A DNA stretch of 64,000 bases, from positions 2,478,501 through 2,542,500 of the forward strand of contig NC_134774.1 of assembly GCF_050436995.1 (NCBI RefSeq). The letters run 5' to 3'. The notes beneath the pieces are model-generated. The model did not search any database and was not told the origin of the DNA. It was given only the letters and a program-made list of their open reading frames with translations. Positions 21,754-32,700 of this stretch are shown one piece after another (positions within the stretch are counted from its first letter, which is position 1; each line of letters starts with the position of its first letter). This DNA is from Anticarsia gemmatalis. Taxonomy: Eukaryota > Arthropoda > Insecta > Lepidoptera > Erebidae. The position numbers were made by a program, and so were the translations under genes.

Positions 21754-24700
21754 ATGGCGAGGTCACAAGCGATCATTGTTTTAACGATAGCCATTGGTGC
21801 AGGTAAATACCTATATTATCATTACTTTATATTATACAGGAAAAGAGAGTTTTATTGCATAGGTAGAATTTTTTTTTTCCGTATTCAAAAGAGGGAAAGG
21901 TGTGTTCCATGTTTGTTCATAACATTTTTAGATTTTAATGTTTAATTTTTTTGTAAATAGGTAATGCTTTTCATGAAGGCTTATTTAAAATTAGTCAAAA
22001 TTAGGAAACTCGATAGAGTTATCCTCAATAATGCGTTTCATTGTATGATATGATGGGCGAGGCGCCCGTAGCCAGTTGTGCTCACCGGTCGGTAAACGAT
22101 CTGTGGGTTAAGCAAACATCGGCGCGGTCATACCATAGATGGGTGACCGCATAGTGGTATTTGAACAGGGCGTCTCCGTGCTTTGGAGGGCACGTAAAAA
22201 GTCGGTCCCGGTTGTTGTCAATTAAGATAACAGTCGTTAAGCCACGTCAAAGGCTTGCTTGAACAACTTTGACACTAGGTTGACCACTAACCATACGATA
22301 AGAAGATTGTATGATGATGTCGAATTTGTTATGTTTTGTAGAAGCTACGAAGTCCGTTTTTTGAAAGAATAATTACCATTTTCAAGTAAAGTATTTTAAT
22401 TAGGATCAGGTGTTTGAATAATATGTTGTTTCTTGTTATACATTTAGTAATATTTGACTGATTAAATTACTTACATAAGCTAAAACTTAAAAGAGTTTAG
22501 CAGGAAAAGTTTACTAAAATTACCAGAGCCCAGGAACTTTGTAGAGAGCTTTGGCATGAACGATTTTGGTATCTAGAGTATAAATAAGAATTCTATGTAT
22601 TTTCAAAATCCAGTATCTGTATGAAACAGGTCACCGTCAGCTGCAGACTGCGGGTCACTGATGTTATACATTCTGTATGTTGTATACCTCCAGCCGCGAA
22701 CCTTGTATGCAAGACTTTCTACTAAGTTGTGGGACTATAACATTGTGTCAATTTCATAAATATTTCAGAATGTAATCTTGTTTCAGTACTAGCGGCACCT
22801 GAGCCCAGATATGACCCGGACAGACAGAATGTCTACCATCTGTTTACCAGGTAAGTAACTATTTAATTGCTGTCTCGCTCCTGAGCATAAATACCTCAAA
22901 GACTTATTGCCAAAATCTAGCTGATATAGAAAGCAAGTTATCTTTATCTTTATCTTTTTTTTTTTTCTTTTTTTTTTCTTTAAAAAGACAACTCCCGCAC
23001 TAAGAATTGCTCTTGTGTCGCGGGGACTTTTACAAACATACATACAACGGACACAAAGCACAACCAGACCCGAAACAATTAGTTGAGAGCCAAAAATCTC
23101 CCGAAATCTATACTAATATTATAAAGCTGAAGAGTTTGTTTGTTTGTTTGTTTGTTTGTTTGAACGCGCTAATCTCAGGAACTACTGGTCCGATTTGAAA
23201 AATTCTTTCAGTGTTAGATAGTCCATTTATCGAGGAAGGTTATAGGCTATATATCATCACGCTACTACCAATAGGAGCAGAGTACCAGTGAAAAATGTTA
23301 CAAAAACGGGGAAAATTTTGACCCATTCTCTTAGGTGACGCAAGCGAAGTTGCGCGGGTCAGCTAGTATATTATAAAGTTGCTTCACTTTCAATCGGTAC
23401 TCCAAGGGTTTAAGTGACTAAATGTTTATAGTGTGGTGGGCACAATACACAGATACACTCTATATTACATCACTCATAGACTTGTGCTGGGCTAAGATGT
23501 GCTCTCCGAGGAACGGAAGTCTATGTCAACTTCCTAGCTCAGAGGAATCTCTAACAATAGGTGTTAACACACACGCTCTTTCGCTTGTGATTAGGATCGT
23601 ACAGGATTACGCACGGGAAAGACGGCGCGCTCTTCGTTCACGTTTTCTTCGCGGGCTTGACAGATGAGAGCGGCGCGCGCTCTCTCTTTTGTTGTTTCAC
23701 GCGCGAAAGAGCGTGTGTGTGGTCACCTATGGTCTTAACGGAACACCACTTTTAAAAAATACGAAAGTATGCCTGTCTATCTACTAAGCTATTTGGAGGT
23801 GAGGTCTGAAGGCGTTGCCCAGCAGTGGGACAGTAGCGGCTGCTCTCTCTAATGTATTATGGGCAATAATTGTAGTCAGCTAGAAGACTAATTCACCGGT
23901 CTTTTCAGACAGAACCCGACAGTCAGCCAGCCCCTCCTGATGGGCAGTGAAGGTCTACTCGGTCTCACCAACTACAACGCTGCGAGAAGAACAGTTGTGT
24001 TGCTGCATGGATGGATGGACTCTTCAACTGCACCGTTTAATACTGTTCTTGTGCCTGGTGAGTCTACTGTGATAGTCTTCCAGCTCGCTCAGCTTAATTT
24101 ATTATTTTTGAGACATCTCCCGCACTAAGAATTGCTTTTGTGGACATTTACAAACATACAAAAAATTACACAATTAAAATAAAAAAAATATTAAAATTAT
24201 TATAGTGAACCCAGACCCGAAACAATTATTCGTGGATCGCACAAATACAATTGTTCCGTGCGGGAATCGAACCCACGACCTCCCAACGCATTGGTGGTGT
24301 GGCGACCACCTTAACCACTGCGCCACATGCTATATTTTAAGACTTGTAAATAAATAAATTTAACCGAATACTTTTCTACTGTTGAGGTAGGGTTTCTTCC
24401 CAGGTAGAGTAAATTTACGATGCTCGGCAAATGTGGTTTAAGGGTTTTGAGTCTTGAAATGCTGGATAAGATTTCAAAAAGCTTCCTTCAAGTTCACCGT
24501 TATAACAAGTGAACATTATTTCTAACACACGTCACTTGAAATAATTATTGGTGTATGAGATCTGAACGCTGATTGATGAATAACTAAAACCATTGAGCTA
24601 TTGCTGTTTTACATCATACCTTTATAGGTATGGTGATATTATTATCACGGCAGTTATATCCGACGGTATAAGCAGAAGTCTATTAAACACGCCCAAGATT

Positions 24701-27700
24701 CGCCATTTACAATTGCATTTGCTATTCGCTGTTTTCTAATTATGAGAGTAAAATGTTAATTGTTCTTTGTTTCTTCAGCCTTCCTGTCAGGTGAAGATCT
24801 GAACGTGATCGTGGTGGACTGGAGCACAGGCGCTGGCTCTATCAACTATTTTACTGCCGTCACCAATACTCTGGCCTCTGGTGAGTGGAATCCTATTATC
24901 TTTTCGGACTATCTAATGGAAGCCGCCCTTCCGAGATAAGGGCAGACGCCCAAGAAGCTGAATTTCTAGAAAAAACATATTGAGGGGTTGCATTGCATAG
25001 GCTTCTCGAATGTAAGACACCTACTTATACATAATTATCTCGTTTGTTTTAACATATTGTAACCGGGAAAAATGACATGTTTGAAAGAAGATATACGCAA
25101 CAGTGGATGGAATCGGATTAGATAGATGAGTCACTGACAAAAAAAAATCTAATGACCTGGGAATAAGGTTGCCAAATCCAGAACAATCATTTTCTGGTCA
25201 TTTTTGGGGCCATGAACGAAATCAGAGTTTCGATCTCCGGTCCGAATGACCCAAAAAAACGACGTATTATCGTAGTTTTGTACAAACTAGTATTTCATCC
25301 TGGGACAGCACGCTAAATACCAGGACATTCCCGGAAATCCCGGCCAACTAGCAACCATACCTGGGAATGACACCAATGTATGCAACAGTCGCTCTCATAT
25401 GTGCAATAGAATATACACCGCCTCGTAACAGCTGACGATGAGGTCAACATATTATTATCAAAAACACCTGCACTTTTTCTGATAAAACTTTAGTGTAATT
25501 ATAAGCTTAACCGTCAGTTCCTGTATCTTCAGATAAGCAGTATTATAACATATTATTTTCCTTAACAAGTGTACAATCAATCAATGATAATAGTTATCAT
25601 ATTATCTCATAATCTTTTACAAGTATTTACTTGTAATTATGTTACTAAGAACGCATAGTACATACATAATATATAATATATAGCCTTTTTCCCATTAGGG
25701 CAAGTAGAACCCAAAGAACGCCACTTGGTACGATCCTTACAAACTTCCCTTGCTTCATTCACATACATACATGTTGTCATACAGGACCGCCGGTTGCGAG
25801 TAGCACCTGACCTTGGTGTAATACACCCACGATTCGAAATTAACAATGTTAGTCCTATGTAATAGGGGGCGAGATTATTAGGTATCATATAGGTACAGGA
25901 CACGTAATTAAACTCAGGGCTACTACGGAAAGATATCCTAGTAATATTATAAATGCGAAAGTTTGTGAGAATGTATGTATGTATGGATGTTTGTTACTCT
26001 TTCACGCAAATACTGCTGAAACCGATTACGATGAAATTTGTTATATAAATAGCTAAAGACCCAAAATAACACCCAGAATGAAACCTCTGTCTCGCTCCCT
26101 CTCTGTCTCTCTCCCTCTCTCTCTTCCTCTCTCCTTCTCTCTATTTTTCTATCTCTTCCTCACTCTCTTTCTCTCTCTCTTTCTCCCAAAAAACGTAAAG
26201 CAATAAAGTGAAAGCGATTCATTAGAAGTTGAAGGCATTGGGGAAACTTCGTTCCAATCGGGTATCCCACATGTGACACCTTAGACTTTTTACAACATTA
26301 TCTATGTTTCCCAGGACTCAGCGTGGCTCGTTTCATCAACTGGTTGAACACAGTCACCGGCGCCGTGCCCGCGATGTACCATATAGTTGGACATCATCTC
26401 GGAGGCCATCAGGCTGGTATCGTGGGCAGAAACGTGAGGGGAGATGTTGGTTATATCACTGGTATGTAGTAAAGAGACACAGACTGACATATTCAGTTCA
26501 GCGTTAATAGGTAGGTTTTTTTTGCGGGGAAAATACCCTATTTACCTGGGGGGGGAAGTCTGGGGCTACGTGGTGATTTCACTAAAAACCACCCGGAAGC
26601 CGAACATCTGATGCGGGGACGGGAAGGCCCTGGGCCCTAAAATACTTCACCAGTGCCTTCCATTTGCACCTCACCTCATTGAGGTTCTACGCGGAGACAT
26701 CTATGTGCCTCTCCTATGTTTTTGAAGGCTGGTAGAAACGTTGGCTACAAAAGTTGCCACAAAATCATCCCGGACCCAGCATAAATCGGCCTGAATATGT
26801 GTAGATGAAATCGATAACAAGTGAGTCGAGTCGGTTTTGTTGTTCGATAAATATTTCCGAACCGAATGTGAGTGTAGCAAGTCAAATATTATGAAATTTT
26901 CAGAGGAGTGATTGTCTATTGCTAACGACTATCAATATCTGAGCATTTACTTATTGCTAGCTAATAGTATTGTGATATTGTTCTCAAATAGATATTTTTT
27001 ATTACTTTCGTACTTAACTGCACGTTTGGCGTAGTGGTTTAAGCGGTCACCTCGCCGCAACAACCGAGCGCCGCGTGTGGTGGGTTCGAATCCCACCCTG
27101 ACACATCTGAGCCTGGATGTTAATGTGTCTATATAAGTATGTGTTAAGAAGTATATAAGTATGTTTATCAGTTATTTGGTTACCATAGTACAAGCTCTGC
27201 TTAGTTTGGAATCAAATGACCGTGTGTGAGTTGTCCAATAATATTTAATATTTTAATATTTATTTTCTTAAATTTCAAGTTTCTACATTCAGTAGTACCG
27301 GCTGTGTGTTGTCCATCAGTCATTTATCATAATGTTTTATATATATTTCTAGCTTTAGACCCAGCCTACACCGCGTGGCCGAACAACGTGAACAAGTTCC
27401 GCGCCACAGACGGCATGTACACAGAGGTCATTCACACCAACGTGGGCGTGACGGGCTACATCGCGCCGCTCGGAGATGTCGACTTCTATCCTAATGGCGG
27501 CAGCAGCATGCCTGGATGTAACTCACAGGAGTGCGATCATTCTAGGTAACGTAAAATAATCATGCTCGGGAACGTCATGCTCGTTCGTGTCATACTCGGG
27601 AACACCATGAGTGGAAACGTCATGCACGGAAATGTCATGCCCAGTAATGTCGTGCACAAAACGCCATGCTCAGTGACGTCATACTCGGGAACGCCATGCT

Positions 27701-29289
27701 CGATAATGTCATACTTAGTACCACCATTCTAAGGAACGTCATACTTTGTGGCATCTTTATACTTAGTCAACTCATGCTCAAAACGGTATGGTATCTAGAA
27801 TCATGATCGATGACTACTTCGTTATGTGAAGTGAAAGTAACATTAATAATACCTAATAAATAAATATAATTACCAAAACTTCTGATAAAATAAAAATAAA
27901 TAAATTTAACCCATTAATGTCCCACTGCTGGGCAAGGGTCTCCTCCCGTAATGAGGGAGGGGTTAGGCCTTGAGTCCACCGCGCTGGCCAAGTGCGGGTT
28001 GGGGACTTTGCATGCCCTCAATAAATGTATTAAACAAATTTTTAGGCATGCAAGGTTTCCTCACGATGTTTTCCTTCACCGTTGGAGCATGTGATAATTA
28101 TTTCTAATACACACATAACTTCGAAAAGTCATTGGTGTGTTGCCTCGGGTTCGAACCTGCGACCACTGGCGTGGGAGGTGTCAACTTATACCACTCGGCT
28201 ATCACTGCTCTGTCAATATCACAAAATGCATTATTGTGTAGTTAGAACATTATTCACGTCATGTTCGAGAACAATCATCTCAAATACAGTTCAAGTATCA
28301 TCAATCACCAATTGAGAAATGACGTTACAAAATTATTACCACACTCTACTCAAAGAACACTTAAACACTTTCAACTTAAATCAACAGTCATGCTCAATAT
28401 CTCTTCTTTTCAGATCATATTTCTACTTCGCCGAGTCCTTAACATCAGGCGGATTCACCGGCAGACGATGTGGTACTTACCTCTCTGCTATGTTGGGCAA
28501 CTGCTTCTTGCTAGGCAATCTTAGGATGGGTGGCCTCGTACCAAAGACTGGGTGAGTTACAGCCGGTTTCTTCACGGAATATCGAAGGGCGCGTTCCCAC
28601 TTTGTCGTGACGACCGATAATCGTGTAGTTTTAAGTGTCGTGGCTTATATGTTTAAATGGAGGTGTTCACATATAGAACGACACGACTTACTGTCGTCTA
28701 CATTTTTTGCAGTGACGACAGATTATCGTGACAGCTAGATACGACAGTCAGTAAAAGATATTTTTTTTTGACGACAAGCAATCGTTATAATGGGAACAGC
28801 TAAGGACGACAGTCGTCCCACGATAAATTAATCGTTACGACATAGTGGGAACGCGCCCTAACACAAGAGGACAGGGCATGTCATACTATTTTATCAAAGA
28901 TTACTGTCGCCAAACTCAGCCGATGACATTTAACGCACACTGAAATATGAAAAGGTTAAACTATTACTAATTAAAATGATCAGCCATATTTCAATGACAT
29001 TAGAGTCGTATTTTGCACTAATACTTTGTGCTTTATGTCGGAATTATATCTACGTGCTGCGTCATCTCTTAGGTTAGTACTAGGGTATATGTATAGCTAC
29101 ACATACTTCATATGGCACGCGCGCCACGCCCTTTCCTCTTGTGTTAGTTATTCCGTGGGTTTTGCCGAACCTTATATTTGTGTAGCAAAGCCTCAAGGTG
29201 TGATGCTATGTATGTAACATTTCTGTTTCAGGTCTTCAGGAATATACCATTTGGTGACGAATCCTACCTCACCTTTCTCTCAAGGATAA
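21754..29289 (+). CDS. Lipase-like protein C lacking the catalytic serine, complete, 299 aa
   Basis: Exons: 21754-21802, 22787-22850, 23909-24057, 24779-24880, 26315-26461, 27353-27545, 28414-28551 and 29232-29289, TAA stop. They sum to 900 nt with all phases matching. Residues 1-16 form a signal peptide (MARSQAIIVLTIAIGA). VLLHGW and VIVVDWSTGAG are kept, but the nucleophile motif reads GHHLGG: His149 (codon CAT at 26395) replaces Ser. The acid Asp173 (ALDPA) and His233 (CDHSR) remain. A serine-lipase mechanism is therefore not expected. A non-enzymatic role such as lipid or ligand binding, as in Drosophila yolk proteins that come from the same fold, is possible. No frameshift or stop suggests decay. 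The N-terminus is shorter than in A and B. Confidence 0.93.
22057..22303 (+). mobile_element. 5S rRNA-derived SINE, full copy
   Basis: The head follows 5S rRNA: ACGATCTGTGGGTTAAGCAA, GGCGCGGTCAT, then AGATGGGTGACCGC. The non-5S body (CTCCGTGCTTTGGAGGGCAC) ends ACCACTAACCATACGATAAG. Lipase C intron 1. Confidence 0.82.
22935..23085 (-). mobile_element. SINE family 1, truncated, with long A tail
   Basis: The (TTATCTT)n and T run at 22935-22980 is the complement of the A-rich tail. Confidence 0.75.
23107..23366 (+). mobile_element. Non-autonomous Helitron, family 1
   Basis: TCTATACTAATATTATAAAG start, a TTTG run, GGGTCAGCTAG end; inserted into or beside a truncated SINE in lipase C intron 2. 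Confidence 0.85.
23556..23727. mobile_element. GC-rich MITE copy 2
   Basis: Inverted ends ATAGGTGTTAACACACACGC and the complement of GCGTGTGTGTGGTCACCTAT, with CTCTTTCGC next to both. Much more GC-rich than its surroundings. Lipase C intron 2. Confidence 0.75.
24112..24330 (-). mobile_element. SINE family 1 with internal insertion
   Basis: The body is split by an A-rich piece of about 40 bases (24160-24203). The GAACCCACGACCTCCC B box is intact. Confidence 0.75.
25695..25815 (-). repeat. LINE-like C-terminal remnant
   Basis: Minus strand GATRNRRSCMTTCMYVNEAR, then CKDRTKWRSLGSTCPNGKKA and a stop; lipase C intron 4. Confidence 0.6.
25936..26070 (+). mobile_element. Helitron family 3 fragment
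   Basis: 5' half only (TCCTAGTAATATTATAAATG, TTACTCTTTCACGCAAATAC). A pyrimidine-rich run follows at 26090-26206. Confidence 0.65.
26090..26206 (+). repeat. CT-rich simple repeat
   Basis: Almost pure pyrimidine tract of CTCT and CCTCT units in lipase C intron 4. Confidence 0.85.
27015..27245 (+). mobile_element. SINE family 2
   Basis: ACTGCACGTTTGGCGTAGTG head, GGTGGGTTCGAATCCCACCC, TTGTCCAATAATA end; lipase C intron 5. Confidence 0.82.
27556..27785 (+). repeat. Degenerate GTCATGCTCGGGAAC array at start of lipase C intron 6
   Basis: About 15 copies of a 15-16 bp unit (A-CGTCATGCTCGGGA) start within 15 bases of the donor at 27546. One copy contains the full CRE palindrome TGACGTCA (27674-27681). 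Confidence 0.75.
27905..28210 (+). mobile_element. SINE-like family 4, full copy
   Basis: TGTCCCACTGCTGGGCAAGG start, then GTTTTCCTTCACCGTTGGAG, and GGTTCGAACCTGCGACCACT (complement of a tRNA B box). Lipase C intron 6. Confidence 0.68.
28585..28861. mobile_element. MITE with GGGCGCGTTCCCAC ends
   Basis: Starts AGGGCGCGTTCCCACTTTGT and ends ACATAGTGGGAACGCGCCCT. The centre is rich in ACGAC/GTCGT. Lipase C intron 7. Confidence 0.78.
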
Positions 29290-29337
29290 AAAACAGCTTA
29301 TCCAATAAGAATACTTTTCTATAAATGTTGTAAAAAT

Positions 29338-29343
29338 AATAAA
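29338..29343 (+). terminator. Poly(A) signal of lipase C
   Basis: AATAAA lies 49 bases after the lipase C stop codon, a normal distance for a short insect 3' UTR. Confidence 0.6.
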
Positions 29344-29479
29344 TATAATGTACAAAAAAGACGACTTTAATTTTGTATTTAACACTTTTTAAATACGATC
29401 AAAGCATGTTCTTTTTCTCTGCTTATTTGTCCCTATAAAGAAAAAGTTGCAATTTATGTATGTATGTTCGCTGCTTATC

Positions 29480-29655
29480 ACAAACTTTCGGGTTCGAATC
29501 CCGACACAGACAAAGTATTGAGCGATATAGTAGCCCAGAGTAAGGTAACGTGCCCGGTGTATGGCAATAGACTCGCCCCCTAATACATGGGACTAACATT
29601 GTTAATGGCGAAACGTGGGAGTATTTCATACTCTGCTTACATCTTCGGGTTTTAG
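29480..29655 (+). mobile_element. SINE family 6
   Basis: GGGTTCGAATCCCGACACAG and CGCCCCCTAATACATGGGAC, between lipase C and the Helitron. Confidence 0.65.
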
Positions 29656-29729
29656 AAGAAGTTCGTTATGTTTCAAATAAAAATCAATTTGATGGCAAGA
29701 TCATTTTAATAAACAAACAAATATACACA

Positions 29730-32700
29730 TCTACTATATAAAAATAAGTCGGGTTTTCCTTCCTGACGCTATAACTCCAGAACGCACGAACCGATTTCCA
29801 CGGTTTTGGATTCGTTGGAAAGGTCTCGAGCTCCGCGAGGTTTATAGCAAAGAAAATTCAGGAAAAAATTCAACAGAAAGGCGAAAAAACAGAGAAAATC
29901 ATTTTTCTCATACAGCGCCATCTCTGATATATAGCATGTACTACATACCAATATTTGTATCGTATTTCTTTTAATATTTTTATTTGACAGCTACTCATTG
30001 TAGATGGTGCCGGTGCGTGATATATTGTTTGACAGAGAATTTCATGTGAAAAAACGGTATTGTGTTCAAAAAAGTAAAAAATATAAGTTATTCGTTTCCT
30101 AACATTTTAATTGGAAACCAACAAATCAATTACGTGTATTGTGCAGATTTTTATTCGATTTCAACAGCAGGCATTTTGTCTTTAAGGTGGTAAGTTAAAC
30201 TGTGTAAATTATGTGGATCGTGCATTTGAGGTTAAATTCACTACTCTGTCCATAGTCCAAAATGCCTAGAGGACGACGTGCGAACATCGGCCGCCGCACA
30301 AGACATGCAAGCCAGCAACAAGTGTATTCACAGAACTTAAGCGAAGTAAGACAAAATATAATAAGAGAAAATGCCCGATTAAGACAGCGCGTGAGCACAC
30401 GAAGATCATTGGCATCATACAATCGCTTGGCATTCCAATATGATCCCACTGCGAACTACAGTAATGATGAAAATTTAGATATTGGACCAATGACGACTGT
30501 ATGCCGATATTGTAATGCGTTAAAGTTTAAAAGAGAAACGGCTGGATTGTGTTGCGCAAGTGGAAAAGTCAAACTGGATCCATTACTTACACCACCACAG
30601 CCACTGAAACAATTGTTCGATGGAAGTGATCACGATTCCTACCATTTTCTTCAACACATCCTTGAATACAATAACTGCTTTCGCATGACTTCCTTTGGAG
30701 CTAATATCATTCGAGAAGGCGGCTTTATGCCGACTTGCAAGGTAAAAGATACAACACACAGAACCAATCACTCACACTAACAAAATGAATTGCAACAATA
30801 AAAACTACATATACACCAAACACTACACCATCACACGATCAGAAGTTACACCGTATTCTTCAACAAATGATTGTTTGCAATTACAGATACAAGGACAAAT
30901 ATATCATTTGCATGGTTCAATGGTGCCATCACCGGATGAGCCGCATCAATTTCTGCAAATATATTTTATTTCGTCGATGGTGGATCAGCTGAATGTGCGT
31001 TGCAATATACAGGGAACACAACAGTTAAAGAGACGAATTATAGAACAGTTGCAAGCATTTTTTCACGCTAATAACGCTGTGGTTAATATGTTCAAAACAG
31101 CATTGGAACAAATGCCATCGGATACGCACAAATTTGTCATAAGAGCGGATTGTACCCCAACAGGTGAACACGTGCGAAGATTCAATGCACCCACCGTTAA
31201 TGATGTTGCTGCAATTATTGTTGGCGATCCAACTAAATCGCGAGACATTGTCGTTCAGCGAAGAAGCAATATCATGCATCGTGTAAACGAGACACATCGT
31301 TTGTACGATGCGTTACAATATCCAATCATTTATTGGCAAGGGCAAGACGGATACGACATCACGTTGAAGATGGTCGATCCAATTACAGGTAAAATATTCA
31401 CACACTAATTATATTGCTATTATTGGTTTCTATTAACAATTCATTTAATTTTGCATTTTCAGGTGTATCAACGAATAAAAATCTAAGCGCAATGAATTAC
31501 TATGCGTATCGTTTGATGATTCGTACACATGAGGAGAATGTCATTCTGAAGTGCCGTCGGCTATTCCAGCAATTCGCTGTCGACATGTATGTCAAAGTCG
31601 AGACCGAACGTTTAGCGTTCATCCGATACAATCAGGCAAAGCTACGATCTGAGGACTATATACACTTGCGTGATGCTATTCATTCAGATGGCGATGTTCA
31701 GAATGTTGGACGTCTGACGATTCTTCCATCATCATATATCGGAAGCCCACGCCACATGCACGAATACGCTCAAGACGCTATGACGTACGTGCGAAATTAT
31801 GGAACTCCGGATTTGTTTATTACGTTCACTTGCAATCCGAAGTGGATGGAAATTGAACGTGAGATGGAACCGGGACAAAAACCGCAAGATCGCCATGACA
31901 TAATCGCCAGAGTATTTCAGCAAAAACTCAAGGTTATGATGGATGTGCTTACTAAGTATCGAGTTTTTGGTGACACACGTTGTTATATGTACTCGGTGGA
32001 ATGGCAGAAGCGTGGACTACCGCATGCTCATATCCTAATTTGGTTGCTGAACAAATTACATTCAAATGAAGTGGATGACATCATATCAGCTGAAATTCCT
32101 GATCCAGTCACTGATCCCCATCTACACGACATTGTGACGACGCAGATGGTGCATGGACCGTGCGGTGCTTTGAATCCATTATCGCCTTGCATGGCTGATG
32201 GAAAGTGCACAAAACGATATCCGCGACCGTTAGTTGCTGAAACAGTCACAGGGCACGATGGATATCCAGTTTATCGTCGGCGTTCAAAAGAAGATAATGG
32301 TCGAACTATTAAAGTCAAAGTTCAAAATCAAGAGATTGAGATCGGAAATGAATTCATTGTACCATATTGCCCGCTGCTATCACGAATTTTCGAAACACAT
32401 GCAAACGTTGAGAGTTGTCATTCGGCCAAATCAATCAAATATTTGTGCAAGTACGTCACAAAAGGCAGCGACATGGCTGTGTTTGGTATTGCGTCGGAAA
32501 ATGCGAATGACGAAATCAGCAACTTCCAAATGGGCAGATACGTCAGTACTAATGAAGCACTGTGGCGATTATTGTCATTTCAAATTCATGAAAGATATCC
32601 CACAGTTGTACATTTAGCAGTGCATTTGGAAAATGGCCAAAGAGTTTACTTCACTGAGGCTAATGCCGCACAACGAGCTGAGAGACCACCATCGACAACA

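Noticed and set aside
29020..29220. 63-codon plus-strand frame in lipase C intron 7
   Set aside because: No splice support or recognisable domain; length is within chance for the region.
31414..31462. Reading the Helitron as frame-shifted, broken ORFs
   Set aside because: Good donors and acceptors at 30742/30886 and 31389/31462 restore one frame across conserved motifs, so introns explain it better.
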